This document shows, piece after piece, positions 19,366 through 27,731 of a DNA stretch of 64,000 bases. A model generated the notes under the pieces. The model searched no databases, had not been told where the DNA came from, and was given only the letters and a program-made list of their open reading frames with translations. Position 1 is the first letter of the stretch; every line of letters starts with the position of its first letter. The translations under genes were made by a program, and so were the position numbers. The stretch comes from Acidobacteriota bacterium (GTDB taxonomy: Bacteria; Acidobacteriota; Blastocatellia; Pyrinomonadales; Pyrinomonadaceae), in contig JAIVJI010000032.1 of NCBI GenBank assembly GCA_020200135.1, positions 1 to 64,000 of the forward strand, given 5' to 3'.

Positions 19366-19545
19366 GCGCCGGCGCCGCCCCGCCCGTTTAACGGCAACGC
19401 GCGCGCCCGAAGGGGCATCTCTAACAGTGCCGCGCGCGGGGGCCGGCCCGCGCGGCGGCAGCAGGCGAGTCACAGGCTTTATCGCTCTTTGCCCCGGCCA
19501 CGCGGAGCCTGAGCCCGCGAAGGCGAGACAGGCCCGAAAGGTCTA
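19366..19545. other. GC-rich structured spacer between the two VWFA genes
   Basis: No open frame of interest. A strong hairpin can form around 19428-19460 (TGCCGCGCGCGGG against CCCGCGCGGCGGCA), and several short A/T-containing segments (19475-19490) interrupt the GC. It could be a terminator region or a small structured RNA. I could not match it to any known RNA family. Confidence 0.3.
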
Positions 19546-19598
19546 CGCCCCGCGCCCCCGCCTCGTCCGACAGGGCGGGACGCGCGGGGCGGCTTTTT
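19546..19598 (+). terminator. Intrinsic terminator upstream of the second VWFA gene
   Basis: A 10-bp stem (CGCCCCGCGC at 19546-19555, GCGCGGGGCG at 19582-19591) with an inner GC stem is followed by TTTTT at 19594-19598. Confidence 0.7.
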
Positions 19599-19672
19599 GA
19601 GCGGTGAGTTTGGGCCGGCCTTCCGTTCTAAACAAAGCCCGAAGCTCCGACCTCTCCCTTGAGGGATGATGA

Positions 19673-20877
19673 ATGAGACGAAGTGAGTTTTCAGTCCGGG
19701 CGCGCCGCGTCGCCCCCCTGCTGGCCGTCGCGCTGGCGCTGGCGGCGTCGCTCGCGCCGGGCTCCGGCGCGCGGCGGCAGCAGCAGGGGCGGCCGCGCCG
19801 CGTCAGCACCACGGTGACGAGCGCGGCGGCGCAGACGCAGCCCGCGGCGCGCCAGACGCCGACGCCCACGCCGACCCCGGCGCCCGCGCGGACCCCCGCG
19901 CCGGCCGTCGACCCGCAGCAGATGGGCGCGCCGCCCAAGCTCCGCACCCAGCCCACCGCCGCGCCCGACGCGCCCGCAGACGACCCGAGCCAGGAGGTAG
20001 ACCCCGACGAGGTCGTCACCATCGACACCAGCCTCGTCAACCTCCACGTCCGCGTCGTCGACCGCCACAACCGCCCCATCAACGACGTGGGCAACGAGGA
20101 GTTCCGCGTCTTCGAGAACGGCGTCCCGCAGAAGGTCGAGTTCGTGACGCGCGAGGAGGTGCCCATCACCTACGGCCTCGTCGTGGACAACTCCGGGTCT
20201 TTGCGCAGCCAGATCGGCCAGGTCGTCGAGGCCGCCAAGACCATCGTCGCCGGCAACAAGCCGGGCGACGAGGCGTTCGTCGTCCGCTTCATCGCCTCCG
20301 ACGAGATCAAAATCCTCCAGGACTTCACCGCGCCGAGCACGCCTCGGAGCGGCGCAAGGGCGACCCCGTCGAGGACAAGCGCCGCCGCGCGCTCATCCTC
20401 GTCACCGACGGCGAGGACCGGAACAGCTTCTACAAGACCGAGCAGCTCTTCGAGGCGCTCAAGGAGCAGGACGTTCAAATCTTCGTCATCGGCTTCGTCA
20501 ACGAGCTCGAGAAGGAGCGCGGCTTCATCTCGAAGTCGAAGCGGCAGAAGGCCGTCGACCTGCTCGATAAGATGGCGAAGGAGACCGGCGGCCGCTCCTT
20601 CTACCCGACCTCGCTCTCGGAGCTGCCCGGCATCGCCGAGCAGATCACGAAGGACATGCGCACGCAGTACGTCGTCAGCTACCGGCCGGCGAACGCGGGG
20701 CGCCCCGGCGAGTTCCGCCCCGTCCGCGTGGCGGTCTCGGACGGGCGCGGCGGCGAGAAGCGCATCGCGGTGACGCGCTCGGGCTACACGGCGCGGCCGG
20801 GGCAGCCCGCCCCGTCGCAGCAGAAGCCCGCGCCCGCCGGCGCGCAGACCCACAGGCAGCCCGCCGGGAGACCCTGA
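19673..20877 (+). pseudogene. VWFA-domain protein of the acidobacterial type, frame broken by an internal loss
   Basis: Reads well from ATG 19673 (signal peptide, proline-rich linker, DTSLVNLHVRVVDRHNRPI, MIDAS DNSGSL, VVRFIASDEIKILQDFT) up to about 20330. The family sequence then resumes in another frame at about 20332 (AEHASERRKGDPVEDKRRRALILVTDGED and onward) to the stop at 20877, ending in a normal TQYVVSYRP tail. By comparison with the intact neighbour, about 30 residues between the two parts are missing, including the conserved Thr motif (GQTALYDA in the neighbour). As written, the protein would terminate out of frame at 20773. The downstream ATG of the CNB-DUF1003 gene follows the restored stop directly. 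Confidence 0.8.
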
Positions 20878-21750
20878 ATGCCGGTCGCCCCCTCGGCGCT
20901 CGAAGAGGTCGAGTTCTTCAGGCTGCTCGGCGGTGAAGACCGCCGAGCGCTCGCCGAAGTCGTCGACCTCGTACGCCTCGACCCGCAGCAGACTCTCTTC
21001 CGGGCCGGCGACCCCGGGGAGAGTCTTTACCTTGTGCGCGCGGGCGAGGTCGAGCTCTCCATCAGCGACAACGTCGGGCAGAAGATCACGCTCGACACGG
21101 CGCGCGCGGGCGACTTCTTCGGCGAGATAGCGCTGCTCGACTCGGGCCCGCGCACGGCGACGGCCGTCGCGCTCGCCGAGACCGAGCTGTTCGAGTTAGA
21201 CCGCGACGACCTGCTCCTGCTCTTCGGCCGCCGCCCCGACGCCGCGCTCCACATGCTGGCGGCGATGGGGCGCATGACGCGCAAGGCCGACCAGCTCCTG
21301 CGCACGCGCGTCTCGCGCAACGTCAACGAGGAGGTCGAGGAGCGGCTCACGCCGCTGCAAAGAATCTCCGACTGGCTGGCCTGGTTCTCGGGGAGCATGA
21401 CCTTCCTGCTCATCCACGCGGTCTGGTTCGCGGCGTGGGTCTCGCTCAACACCTTGCTCGCGCCGCTCCTCTTCCCCGGCGGCGCCTTCGACCCCTTCCC
21501 CTTCGGCCTGCTGACGATGGTCGTCTCGCTCGAAGCCATCTTCCTCTCCTGCTTCGTGCTCATCAGCGCGAACCGGCAGGCGGAGAAGGACAAGGTGAGG
21601 GCCGACATCGAGTACGAGGTCAACATCAAGGCCGAGATGGAGGTGGCGCACCTGCACGAGAAGACCGACCACCTCCACGGCGAGATGCTCCGCCGCTTCG
21701 GCGAACTCGAAAAGCTCCTCGCGCGCCGCGCCGAAGGCGGGAAGGTCTAA
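20878..21750 (+). CDS. Cyclic-nucleotide-binding domain fused to DUF1003 membrane domain
   Basis: A protein of 290 aa. The N-terminal cNMP-binding jellyroll (about 10-125) has the phosphate-binding cassette FGEIALLDSGPRTATAVA. The C-terminal DUF1003 region has two membrane segments (about 165-185 and 210-230, SGSMTFLLIHAVWFAAWV), followed by a coiled-coil tail (DIEYEVNIKAEMEVAHLHEKTDHLHGEM broken by helices). The start ATG abuts the stop of the broken VWFA gene. It probably senses a cyclic nucleotide at the inner membrane. The output is unknown. Confidence 0.88.
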   Translation: MPVAPSALEEVEFFRLLGGEDRRALAEVVDLVRLDPQQTLFRAGDPGESLYLVRAGEVELSISDNVGQKITLDTARAGDFFGEIALLDSGPRTATAVALAETELFELDRDDLLLLFGRRPDAALHMLAAMGRMTRKADQLLRTRVSRNVNEEVEERLTPLQRISDWLAWFSGSMTFLLIHAVWFAAWVSLNTLLAPLLFPGGAFDPFPFGLLTMVVSLEAIFLSCFVLISANRQAEKDKVRADIEYEVNIKAEMEVAHLHEKTDHLHGEMLRRFGELEKLLARRAEGGKV

Positions 21751-21796
21751 ACACCCCCGCCGTCGTTTGCTCCTTCGGCGTCGCCCCCGGCCGTTG

Positions 21797-21802
21797 TAAA
21801 AT
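21797..21802 (+). promoter_or_regulatory. Candidate -10 for a leaderless corC-type transcript
   Basis: TAAAAT, preceded by TTG, ends 7 bp before the ATG at 21810. If it is a -10 element, transcription would start at or within a base or two of the start codon, giving a leaderless mRNA. No Shine-Dalgarno sequence is present in that gap (ACCGCCC), which fits. Confidence 0.4.
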
Positions 21803-21809
21803 ACCGCCC

Positions 21810-23153
21810 ATGCTGACAGCACTGTACCTGGTGGCGATAGTCCTGCTGGTCCTCGCCAACGGCTTCTTCGTCGCGGCGGAGTTCGCGCTCGTGGGGCTCC
21901 GCCGCTCGCGCATCGAGACGCTGGCGCGGGGGGGCGACCGGCGCGCCGTGCGGCTCATCTCGATACTCGACGACCTGAACGCCTACCTCTCGGCCTCGCA
22001 GCTCGGCATCACGCTGGCCTCGCTGGGACTGGGCTGGCTCGGCGAGCCGACGGTCGCGCACCTGCTCGAAGGGCCGCTCGCGCGTGCGGGGGTCGGCGAG
22101 ACGTGGATCCACGTCATCTCCTTCTTCGTCGCCTTCGCCATCGTCACCGCGCTCCACATCACGGTCGGCGAGCAGGCGCCCAAGCTCTTCGGGCTCCAGC
22201 GCGCCGAGCGCGTGGCGCTCGCCACCGCGCTCCCGATGCAGCTCTTCTACCGCGTCTTCAGCCTGCCCATCCGCGCGCTCGACGGCGCCAGCGCCGCGAT
22301 GGTGCGGCCGCTCGGCATCCACGCCGACGCGGGGCACGCCTCGGCCTACACGCAGGAGGAGCTGCGCCACGTCATCGAGATGTCGCGCCGGGGCGGGCAC
22401 ATCGAGGCCGAGGAGCAGCGGCTCATCCACGGCGTCTTCGAGTTCGCCGACGCGGAGGTGCGCGAGGCGATGGTGCCGCGCACGAACGTCACGGCCATCC
22501 CGGCGTCGGCCGACTTCGTCGGGGTCAGGGCGGCCTTCCGCGAGAACGGCTACTCGCGGCTCCCGGTCTACCGCGAGCGGCTCGACGACGTGGTCGGCGT
22601 CCTCTTCCGCCGCGACATCGAGGAGTTCCTCGACGGCACGCGCCCGGCCCCGGAGTTCGACGCCGCCGCGCTCGCGCACCCGCCGCTCTTCATGCCCGCG
22701 ACCGCCAAGCTCGGCGCCGCGCTCAAGCAGATGCGCGACAACCGCACGCACCTCGCCTTCGTCATCGACGAGCACGGGGGCTTGGAAGGCATCGTCACGC
22801 TGGAGGACTTGCTCGAAGAGATCGTCGGCGAGATAGACGACGAGTACGACGAGGAGGCGAAGTCGCAGATCGTCGCGCAGCCCGACGGCACGTACCTGCT
22901 CGACGGGATGCTGGCCGTGCGCGACGCCAACCGCCACTTCCCCGCGCTCGACCTCCCCGAGGACGGGCACTACACGACGCTCGCCGGCTTCCTCCTCGCG
23001 CGCGCCGGCCGGCTCCTGAAGGCCGGCGACACGGTCGAGCACGAGGGCGCGACCTTCCGCGTCGAGCGCGTCGAGCGCCGCCGCCTCCGCTGGGTGCGCC
23101 TCACCCCCGCGCCCGAGCGGGCCGACGCGGCGGCCGAAGCAAGTAGGCAGTAG
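21810..23153 (+). CDS. CNNM/CorC-HlyC family transporter (hemolysin-like, CBS domains)
   Basis: A protein of 447 aa. The DUF21/CNNM membrane domain (about 1-190, starting LTALYLVAIVLLVLANGFFVAAEFALV) is followed by a CBS pair (about 215-335, with MVPRTNVTAI and GIVTLEDLLEEIVGEI) and a CorC/HlyC C-terminal domain (about 350-435). Members of this family act in Mg2+/Co2+ efflux or ion homeostasis. The start is the ATG at the beginning of the membrane domain; upstream frame extension overlaps the preceding gene and is unrelated. The last codon and stop (CAG TAG) lie inside a heptamer-repeat element. A Mg2+ channel gene (corA) lies next door on the other strand. Confidence 0.9.
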   Translation: MLTALYLVAIVLLVLANGFFVAAEFALVGLRRSRIETLARGGDRRAVRLISILDDLNAYLSASQLGITLASLGLGWLGEPTVAHLLEGPLARAGVGETWIHVISFFVAFAIVTALHITVGEQAPKLFGLQRAERVALATALPMQLFYRVFSLPIRALDGASAAMVRPLGIHADAGHASAYTQEELRHVIEMSRRGGHIEAEEQRLIHGVFEFADAEVREAMVPRTNVTAIPASADFVGVRAAFRENGYSRLPVYRERLDDVVGVLFRRDIEEFLDGTRPAPEFDAAALAHPPLFMPATAKLGAALKQMRDNRTHLAFVIDEHGGLEGIVTLEDLLEEIVGEIDDEYDEEAKSQIVAQPDGTYLLDGMLAVRDANRHFPALDLPEDGHYTTLAGFLLARAGRLLKAGDTVEHEGATFRVERVERRRLRWVRLTPAPERADAAAEASRQ

Positions 23154-23246
23154 CCAGTGGCCGGCAGGAAGACGGGCGGCGCGCTCGGCCGATGGCCGAA
23201 GACGCGCCGCCTCCGGTTTTCCTACTGACTACCGTCTACTGCTTCG
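23143..23246. repeat. Heptamer inverted-repeat element at the ends of two convergent genes
   Basis: Plus-strand units GTAGGCA, GTAGCCA, GTGGCCG, GCAGGAA begin at 23143. The inverted arm at 23221-23246 (CTACTGA, CTACCGT, CTACTGC) mirrors it. The two arms share the outer sequence GCCGAAGCA plus the repeat units. Both convergent genes end in CAG TAG provided by the repeat itself. Between the arms lies a GC hairpin terminator (23175-23220). Confidence 0.75.
23175..23220 (+). terminator. Terminator between convergent corC-type and small membrane genes
   Basis: GGCGGCGCG (23175-23183) pairs with CGCGCCGCC (23203-23211), with an inner TCGGCC/GGCCGA stem, then TTTT at 23217-23220. It probably serves the rightward gene. 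Confidence 0.7.
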
Positions 23247-23583
23247 GCGGCATGAGCGTGATCTGCCAGGCGACGAAGGCGATGAAGGCGAGCATGGCGA
23301 CGAGGATGAAGACGACGACGGGCTCCAGCCGGAAGATTCTGCTGCCCTCGCGCTCGTCTTCGAGGAGGTGTTCGGGCATGGTCACGCTCTTGCTGTCCAC
23401 GCGGATGGTGTCCCGTGCCTCGCGGTCGCTGTCGGTCTGGGGCGACTCTTTGAACTCCCGCTTCTCTTCGAGCGGCTTGAGGCGCTCCGCCTCGGCCGGG
23501 TGGTGGTGGCCGTGGTCGCTGCCGGGCCAGTGGAGCCGCCCGGTCTTCCAACGCTTACGCCTCTTCTTCCCGTTCACAGCCAC
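23236..23583 (-). CDS. Small single-pass membrane protein downstream of corA
   Basis: A protein of 115 aa from a GTG at 23583 that overlaps the corA stop (an in-frame GTG at 23577 is also possible). The N-terminal half is basic and histidine-rich ([13 protein letters not shown]), then a charged region, then one C-terminal membrane segment ([19 protein letters not shown]) and a short tail MPPKQ. The translational overlap with corA suggests a joint function. The family is not recognised. Confidence 0.6.
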   Translation of the reverse strand: MAVNGKKRRKRWKTGRLHWPGSDHGHHHPAEAERLKPLEEKREFKESPQTDSDREARDTIRVDSKSVTMPEHLLEDEREGSRIFRLEPVVVFILVAMLAFIAFVAWQITLMPPKQ

Positions 23584-24545
23584 TTCACCTTCCTCAAGTA
23601 GAAGTAGAGACCCAGGCCGACGAGCAGCATCCAGCCGAGCGCGAAGACGTAGCCGAAGCGCCACCTCAGCTCGGGCATGAAGTCGAAGTTCATCCCGTAG
23701 ATGCCGGCGACGAGCGTCGCCGACATGAGCACGGTCGAGACGGACGTGAGCCGCTTCATGATCTGGTTCATCCGGTTGCCCTGGATCGAGAGGTACGCGT
23801 CCATCGTCGACGAGAGCATGTCGCGCAGGTTGTCGATGGTGTCGGCGACGCGGATGACGTGGTCGAAGACGTCCTGGAAGTAGACGTGCGTCTCGCGCGG
23901 GAAGATGGGCTGCTCGCGCCGGAGCATCGTGTTGAAGACGTCGCGCAGCGGGGTGATGGTGCGGCGCAGGAAGAGGAGCTGCTTCTTGACGCGGAAGATG
24001 TCCTGGATGGACTCGGGCTGGAACTCGCCGAAAATCTTGTCCTCGATGTCGTCCATCCGGTCGGAGAGCACGTCGAGGAGCGGCATGTAGTCGTCCACGA
24101 CCGAATCGGTCAGGAGGTACGCCAACAGCCCCGCGCCGTGCTCGGCCCTGTCGGTCCACTCGCCCCACAGGCGGCGCGCCGTCTCGACGGCGCGGATGGG
24201 GCGGCTGTGGACGGTGACGACGTAGTTCTTGCCGAGGAAGATGTTCAGCTCGCGCAGCTCGAGGTCCCTGTCCTCGCCGACCAGCTCGGCCTCATAGAGC
24301 ACCATGAAGTAGTAGCCCGGGTACTCCTCGACCTTGGGGCGCTGGTGCGCGTTGCGGCAGTCCTCGATGGAGAGCGGGTGGAAGCCGAACTCCTCGGCCA
24401 GCTCGTCGAAGTCCTGACTCGTCGGGTCGGACACGTCCGCCCAGACGACGTTGCCCTCGACCCCGCAGTGGTCGCTCAGCTCCGCGGCCGGGAAGCCGTT
24501 GACGAACTTCTTCGACGCGCTGTCGAGACAGGTCGTGGTGATCAT
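23574..24545 (-). CDS. corA: CorA family magnesium/cobalt transporter
   Basis: An inner-membrane pentameric divalent cation channel. The 323-aa protein starts at ATG 24545 (a longer frame to 24677 is of shadow composition). It has a large acidic cytoplasmic domain (about 1-255) with HPLSIEDC and the long stalk helix, then two C-terminal membrane helices separated by the signature GMNFD ([11 protein letters not shown]). The C-terminus is basic (RKVKWL). A small membrane protein gene overlaps its stop. Together with the CNNM-type gene this is a divalent-cation neighbourhood. Confidence 0.92.
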   Translation of the reverse strand: MITTTCLDSASKKFVNGFPAAELSDHCGVEGNVVWADVSDPTSQDFDELAEEFGFHPLSIEDCRNAHQRPKVEEYPGYYFMVLYEAELVGEDRDLELRELNIFLGKNYVVTVHSRPIRAVETARRLWGEWTDRAEHGAGLLAYLLTDSVVDDYMPLLDVLSDRMDDIEDKIFGEFQPESIQDIFRVKKQLLFLRRTITPLRDVFNTMLRREQPIFPRETHVYFQDVFDHVIRVADTIDNLRDMLSSTMDAYLSIQGNRMNQIMKRLTSVSTVLMSATLVAGIYGMNFDFMPELRWRFGYVFALGWMLLVGLGLYFYLRKVKWL

Positions 24546-24594
24546 CTGGTAAAGGCCGGGGCGCGCGCGCGCGCCGCGCCGCCGGGAGTTCGAG

Positions 24595-24600
24595 TATACT
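24595..24600 (+). promoter_or_regulatory. Candidate -10 of the TIGR02587 gene
   Basis: TATACT in an AT-rich patch (GAGTATACTGAATTTC) lies about 29 bp before the TTG at 24629. The likely start of transcription just upstream of GAGGAACC supports use of that TTG rather than the later ATG. Confidence 0.4.
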
Positions 24601-24628
24601 GAATTTCGGCGGCGGCGCGCGAGGAACC

Positions 24629-25486
24629 TTGCGGCGCGCCCCGCCCCGACCCCAGATGCGAACCGTCTCAGAGTCAATGCGGGAGTACGCGCGCGGCGTC
24701 GCCGGCGGGCTGCTCTTCAGCCTGCCGCTCCTCTACACGATGGAGGTGTGGTGGGCCGGGTTCACCTCGCACCCGTGGCGGCTGGCCGCCTACGTGGCGG
24801 CGACCTTCGCGCTGCTCATCGGCTACAACCACCTCCTCGGCCTCAGGCGCGACACGTGCTTCTCCGAGGTCGTCATCGACTCGGTCGAGGAGATGGGGCT
24901 CGGCCTCCTGGTCGCGCTCCTCATCCTCTGGCTGCTCGGGCGCGTCACCCTGGGGATGCCGCTCGAAGAGGCAGCCGGCAAGGTCGTCATCGAGGCGATG
25001 ACGGTGGCCGTGGGCGTCTCGGTCGGGACGGCGCAGCTCGGCGCGGGCGACGGGGAGCAGGACAAGGGCGTGAGCGGCGGGGGCGGCGCGGCCGGCGGCT
25101 TCGGCGGGCAGCTGGTCGTCTCGCTGTGCGGCGCGGTGCTCTTCGCCGCGAACGTCGCGCCGACCGAGGAGATCGTGATGCTGGCGGTCGAAATCTCCGC
25201 GTGGCGCCTGCTCGGGCTCGCGCTGCTCTCGCTCGGGCTGGCCGCGCTCATCCTCTACTACAGCGAGTTCGCCGGCTCGCACAGGCACGTCCGCTTCGAC
25301 CGACACCACGACGTGCTGGTCGGCACCGTCGTCACCTACGCGGTCGCGCTCGCGGCCTCGGCGGCGATACTACTCTTCTTCGGGCGCTTCGACGAGCAGG
25401 CGTGGGCGACGTGCGTGGCGCAGACGGTCGTGCTCGGCGTGGCGGCGACGCTCGGGGCTTCGGCCGGGAGGCTTCTGCTGCAATGA
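24629..25486 (+). CDS. TIGR02587 family integral membrane protein (DUF2391)
   Basis: A protein of up to 285 aa. TTG 24629 has GAGGA 5-8 bp upstream. ATG 24656 is the alternative start. About seven hydrophobic segments are seen, with [12 protein letters not shown] and a conserved [16 protein letters not shown] region. The family is a predicted membrane protein with no known activity. Its ATGA overlap with the following TIGR02588 gene shows translational coupling, and the two families are typically paired. Confidence 0.85.
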   Translation: MRRAPPRPQMRTVSESMREYARGVAGGLLFSLPLLYTMEVWWAGFTSHPWRLAAYVAATFALLIGYNHLLGLRRDTCFSEVVIDSVEEMGLGLLVALLILWLLGRVTLGMPLEEAAGKVVIEAMTVAVGVSVGTAQLGAGDGEQDKGVSGGGGAAGGFGGQLVVSLCGAVLFAANVAPTEEIVMLAVEISAWRLLGLALLSLGLAALILYYSEFAGSHRHVRFDRHHDVLVGTVVTYAVALAASAAILLFFGRFDEQAWATCVAQTVVLGVAATLGASAGRLLLQ

Positions 25487-25884
25487 CGAAGAGGGAGCGC
25501 GGGAAGGTCGAGAAGAACTGGCTGGAGTGGGTGGTCTTCGGCGTCGGGCTCCTCCTCGTCGTCTCGACGCTCGCCTACCTCGTCTACGACGGCGCGACCT
25601 CCGCCGGCACGCCGCCCGAGGTCGAGGTGACCCTGGGCGACCCCGTCGAGGGCGGCGCGGGCTTCCTCGTCCCCGTCAGGGTCGTCAACCGCGGCGGCCA
25701 GACCGCCGAGGGCGTCACCGTGGAGGTCGTCCTCGAAGCGGGCGGCGCGCCCGAGCCCGAGCGCGGCGAGTTCACGCTCGCCTTCCTCCCGCGCGGCGGG
25801 ACGCGCGAGGGCTGGGTCGCCTTCCGCACCGACCCGCGCGCGGGCCGACTCACCGCCCGCGCCCTCGGCTACGAAAAGCCCTAA
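25483..25884 (+). CDS. TIGR02588 family protein
   Basis: A protein of 133 aa. One N-terminal membrane segment (LEWVVFGVGLLLVVSTLAYLVY) is followed by an extracytoplasmic beta-sandwich-like domain (VEVTLGDPVEGGAGFLVPVRVVNRGG, FTLAFLPRGGTREGWVAF). It overlaps the TIGR02587 gene by 4 bp (ATGA). The pair probably forms a complex. The function is not established. Confidence 0.85.
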   Translation: MTKRERGKVEKNWLEWVVFGVGLLLVVSTLAYLVYDGATSAGTPPEVEVTLGDPVEGGAGFLVPVRVVNRGGQTAEGVTVEVVLEAGGAPEPERGEFTLAFLPRGGTREGWVAFRTDPRAGRLTARALGYEKP

Positions 25885-25885
25885 C

Positions 25886-27676
25886 TCACTTCCGGCCCGC
25901 GCCGTCCGCGGGCCGGCGCGGGTCGTCTTTTTCGAGGTAGGTCCTGGCGGCCAGCTTGGCCAGCTTCCACATCTTGCCCCAGTTGATGCGCCCCTCGTCT
26001 CGCCCCGTGATCTTGTCGAGGAGCAGGCGGCGGAACTGCTTGCCCTCGCGCCTGAGCATGAACTCCTTGGCGTAGGGGCGCGCCGTCTCGAAGAAGCTGA
26101 AGCCGGGGTCGGTGACGAGCCCGATGCCTTCCAGCGTCATCAGCGCGCGGATGATGTAGGTGAAGTTCGACGGCAGCCGGAACGGGTACTCGTACATCAC
26201 CTCCGCCAGGTCGTAGGTCAGCTCCTTGAAGTTCACGTCGCCGAGCTTGAGGTTGAGGTAGTGGCGGAACAGCCCCTCGACCACGGGGCGGATGCTCTCC
26301 GGGTTGACGCCGGGCTTGAGGAAGTTGAGGTTGATGAGGTCCTGCGCCAGCCCCTCGATGTCGCGGCCGACGACGTGGAAGAAGGAGTCTATCATCCGCG
26401 ACTGGAGCTGCGGCGTGATGCGGCCGGCCATGCCGAAGTCGAAGAAGGCGAGGTGCCCCGTGTCCATCACGAGGAGGTTGCCGGGGTGCGGGTCGGCGTG
26501 GAAGAAGCCGTCCTCCAAAAGCTGCTTGAGGTAGGCGCGCACCAGCAGGCGGTTGACCTTGACCGGCGAGATGCGCCGCGCCTTCAGGCCCTCGAGGTCG
26601 GTGACCTTCGTCCCGCGGATGAACTCCATCGTGATGACGCGCGGGGTGGTGTGCGTCCAGTGGATGCGCGGCACGCGCACCGCGCGCCACTCGCGGAAGT
26701 TCTCGCGGAAGCGGTCGGCGTTGCGCCCCTCGCGCGCGTAGTCCATCTCCTCCGCGATGGTCTCGCGGAACTCGCGCAGCATCCCCCCCCAGTCGGCGTT
26801 CTCCGTAAACGTCGGGTAGCGCGACAGGCGGCGCAAGATGCGCCCGAGCACGGCGACGTCGAAGCCGACCTTCTCGCGCAAGTCGGGGCGCTGGACTTTG
26901 ACCGCCACCTCCTCGCCCGTGTGGAGGCGCGCGCGGTAGACCTGCCCGAGCGAGGCCGAGGCGACCGGCTCCGCGTCGAACTCCGCGTAGGCTTCCGTTA
27001 CCGTGCGGCCCAGCTCCGACTCGATGCGCGCGAAGGCCAACTCGTTCGGGAAGGCCGGCACCTGGTCTTGCAGGAGCGACAGCTGCTTGATGTAGGCCAG
27101 CGGCAGGAGGTCCGCGCGCGTGCCGAGCGCCTGGCCGATCTTGATGAAGGTCGGCCCGAGCCCGATGAGGTTCTCCTTGAGCCACACGCCCTGACGTTCG
27201 AGCTGCCGCTCCTTCGACTCGCTCCCCTCCCCGCCGCGGTAGACGAAGTAACGGACGAGCCGGGCCAGCTTGTCGAGCCCGCGGTGCAGGACGAGGTCGC
27301 GCGCACGTGCCTTGAGGTAGTCGGCGCGGCCGCGCGCCCGCGCCTCTTCCTGCCTGCGCGCGGCGACGCGGCGGTTGAAGGCCGCGCGGATGTCGTAGTC
27401 GTTGAGGTAGAGGTAGAGCGCCATCGTGCCGAGCACGCGCACGATCTGGCAGGTGCGCCGGAGGCCGCGCCACCCGCGCGCCTCGACCTCGAAAGGCTCG
27501 GCGGCCGGCGGCTCCGTCGCTTGCGTCCCGGCGGCCGGGGGCAGAGCGCGTCTCACGTCCTCTGGGGCGGCGACGCCGGCGCCGGGCTTCACCAGCGCGA
27601 GCCGCGTCCCCGCCCGAGTCTCGTCCCCGCCCGCCTCTTCCGACCGCGTAACCTGCCTGCGTTCGATTGCTGCCAT
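25886..27676 (-). CDS. ABC1/UbiB-AarF family protein kinase-like
   Basis: An atypical kinase-like ATPase of 596 aa linked in bacteria to ubiquinone/isoprenoid lipid handling. It has a family KxGQ-like motif ([16 protein letters not shown]), an Ala-rich nucleotide loop (ASLGQVYRA), the Lys of VAVKVQRPD, the catalytic HADPHPGN and metal-binding FDFGM motifs. All core residues are present. An extra N-terminal region (about 1-110) contains a possible amphipathic helix. The N-terminal about 60 residues are poorly conserved, so the ATG at 27676 is tentative. Confidence 0.9.
   Translation of the reverse strand: MAAIERRQVTRSEEAGGDETRAGTRLALVKPGAGVAAPEDVRRALPPAAGTQATEPPAAEPFEVEARGWRGLRRTCQIVRVLGTMALYLYLNDYDIRAAFNRRVAARRQEEARARGRADYLKARARDLVLHRGLDKLARLVRYFVYRGGEGSESKERQLERQGVWLKENLIGLGPTFIKIGQALGTRADLLPLAYIKQLSLLQDQVPAFPNELAFARIESELGRTVTEAYAEFDAEPVASASLGQVYRARLHTGEEVAVKVQRPDLREKVGFDVAVLGRILRRLSRYPTFTENADWGGMLREFRETIAEEMDYAREGRNADRFRENFREWRAVRVPRIHWTHTTPRVITMEFIRGTKVTDLEGLKARRISPVKVNRLLVRAYLKQLLEDGFFHADPHPGNLLVMDTGHLAFFDFGMAGRITPQLQSRMIDSFFHVVGRDIEGLAQDLINLNFLKPGVNPESIRPVVEGLFRHYLNLKLGDVNFKELTYDLAEVMYEYPFRLPSNFTYIIRALMTLEGIGLVTDPGFSFFETARPYAKEFMLRREGKQFRRLLLDKITGRDEGRINWGKMWKLAKLAARTYLEKDDPRRPADGAGRK
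25892..25916. terminator. GC hairpin between convergent TIGR02588 and ubiB-like genes
   Basis: CCGGCCCGCG (25892-25901) and CGCGGGCCGG (25907-25916) form a perfect 10-bp stem with a 5-nt loop. It lies inside the last codons of the leftward kinase gene. There is no T run, so the terminator call is tentative. Confidence 0.4.
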
Positions 27677-27704
27677 ACGGATGAAAACGTAATCAAAACT
27701 TGTG

Positions 27705-27731
27705 TCGAAGCTGGAACTTTGAACTCAAATT
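27705..27731. repeat. Short AT-rich heptamer element between ubiB-like gene and ribF
   Basis: Minus-strand units AAATTTG, AGTTCAA, AGTTCCA, GCTTCGA in an AT-rich island right after the ribF stop. Same family as 31577 and 47413. Single arm. Confidence 0.4.

Noticed and set aside
19450-19540. Possible c-di-GMP (GEMM) or other riboswitch on either strand
   Set aside because: GGCAAA and AAAGCC-like words occur on the minus strand but spacing and helices do not fit the consensus, and there is no gene start in the right position on that strand.
20320-20345. Programmed ribosomal frameshift in the VWFA gene
   Set aside because: There is no slippery sequence, and the part missing compared with the neighbour shows that bases are lost, not only the frame.
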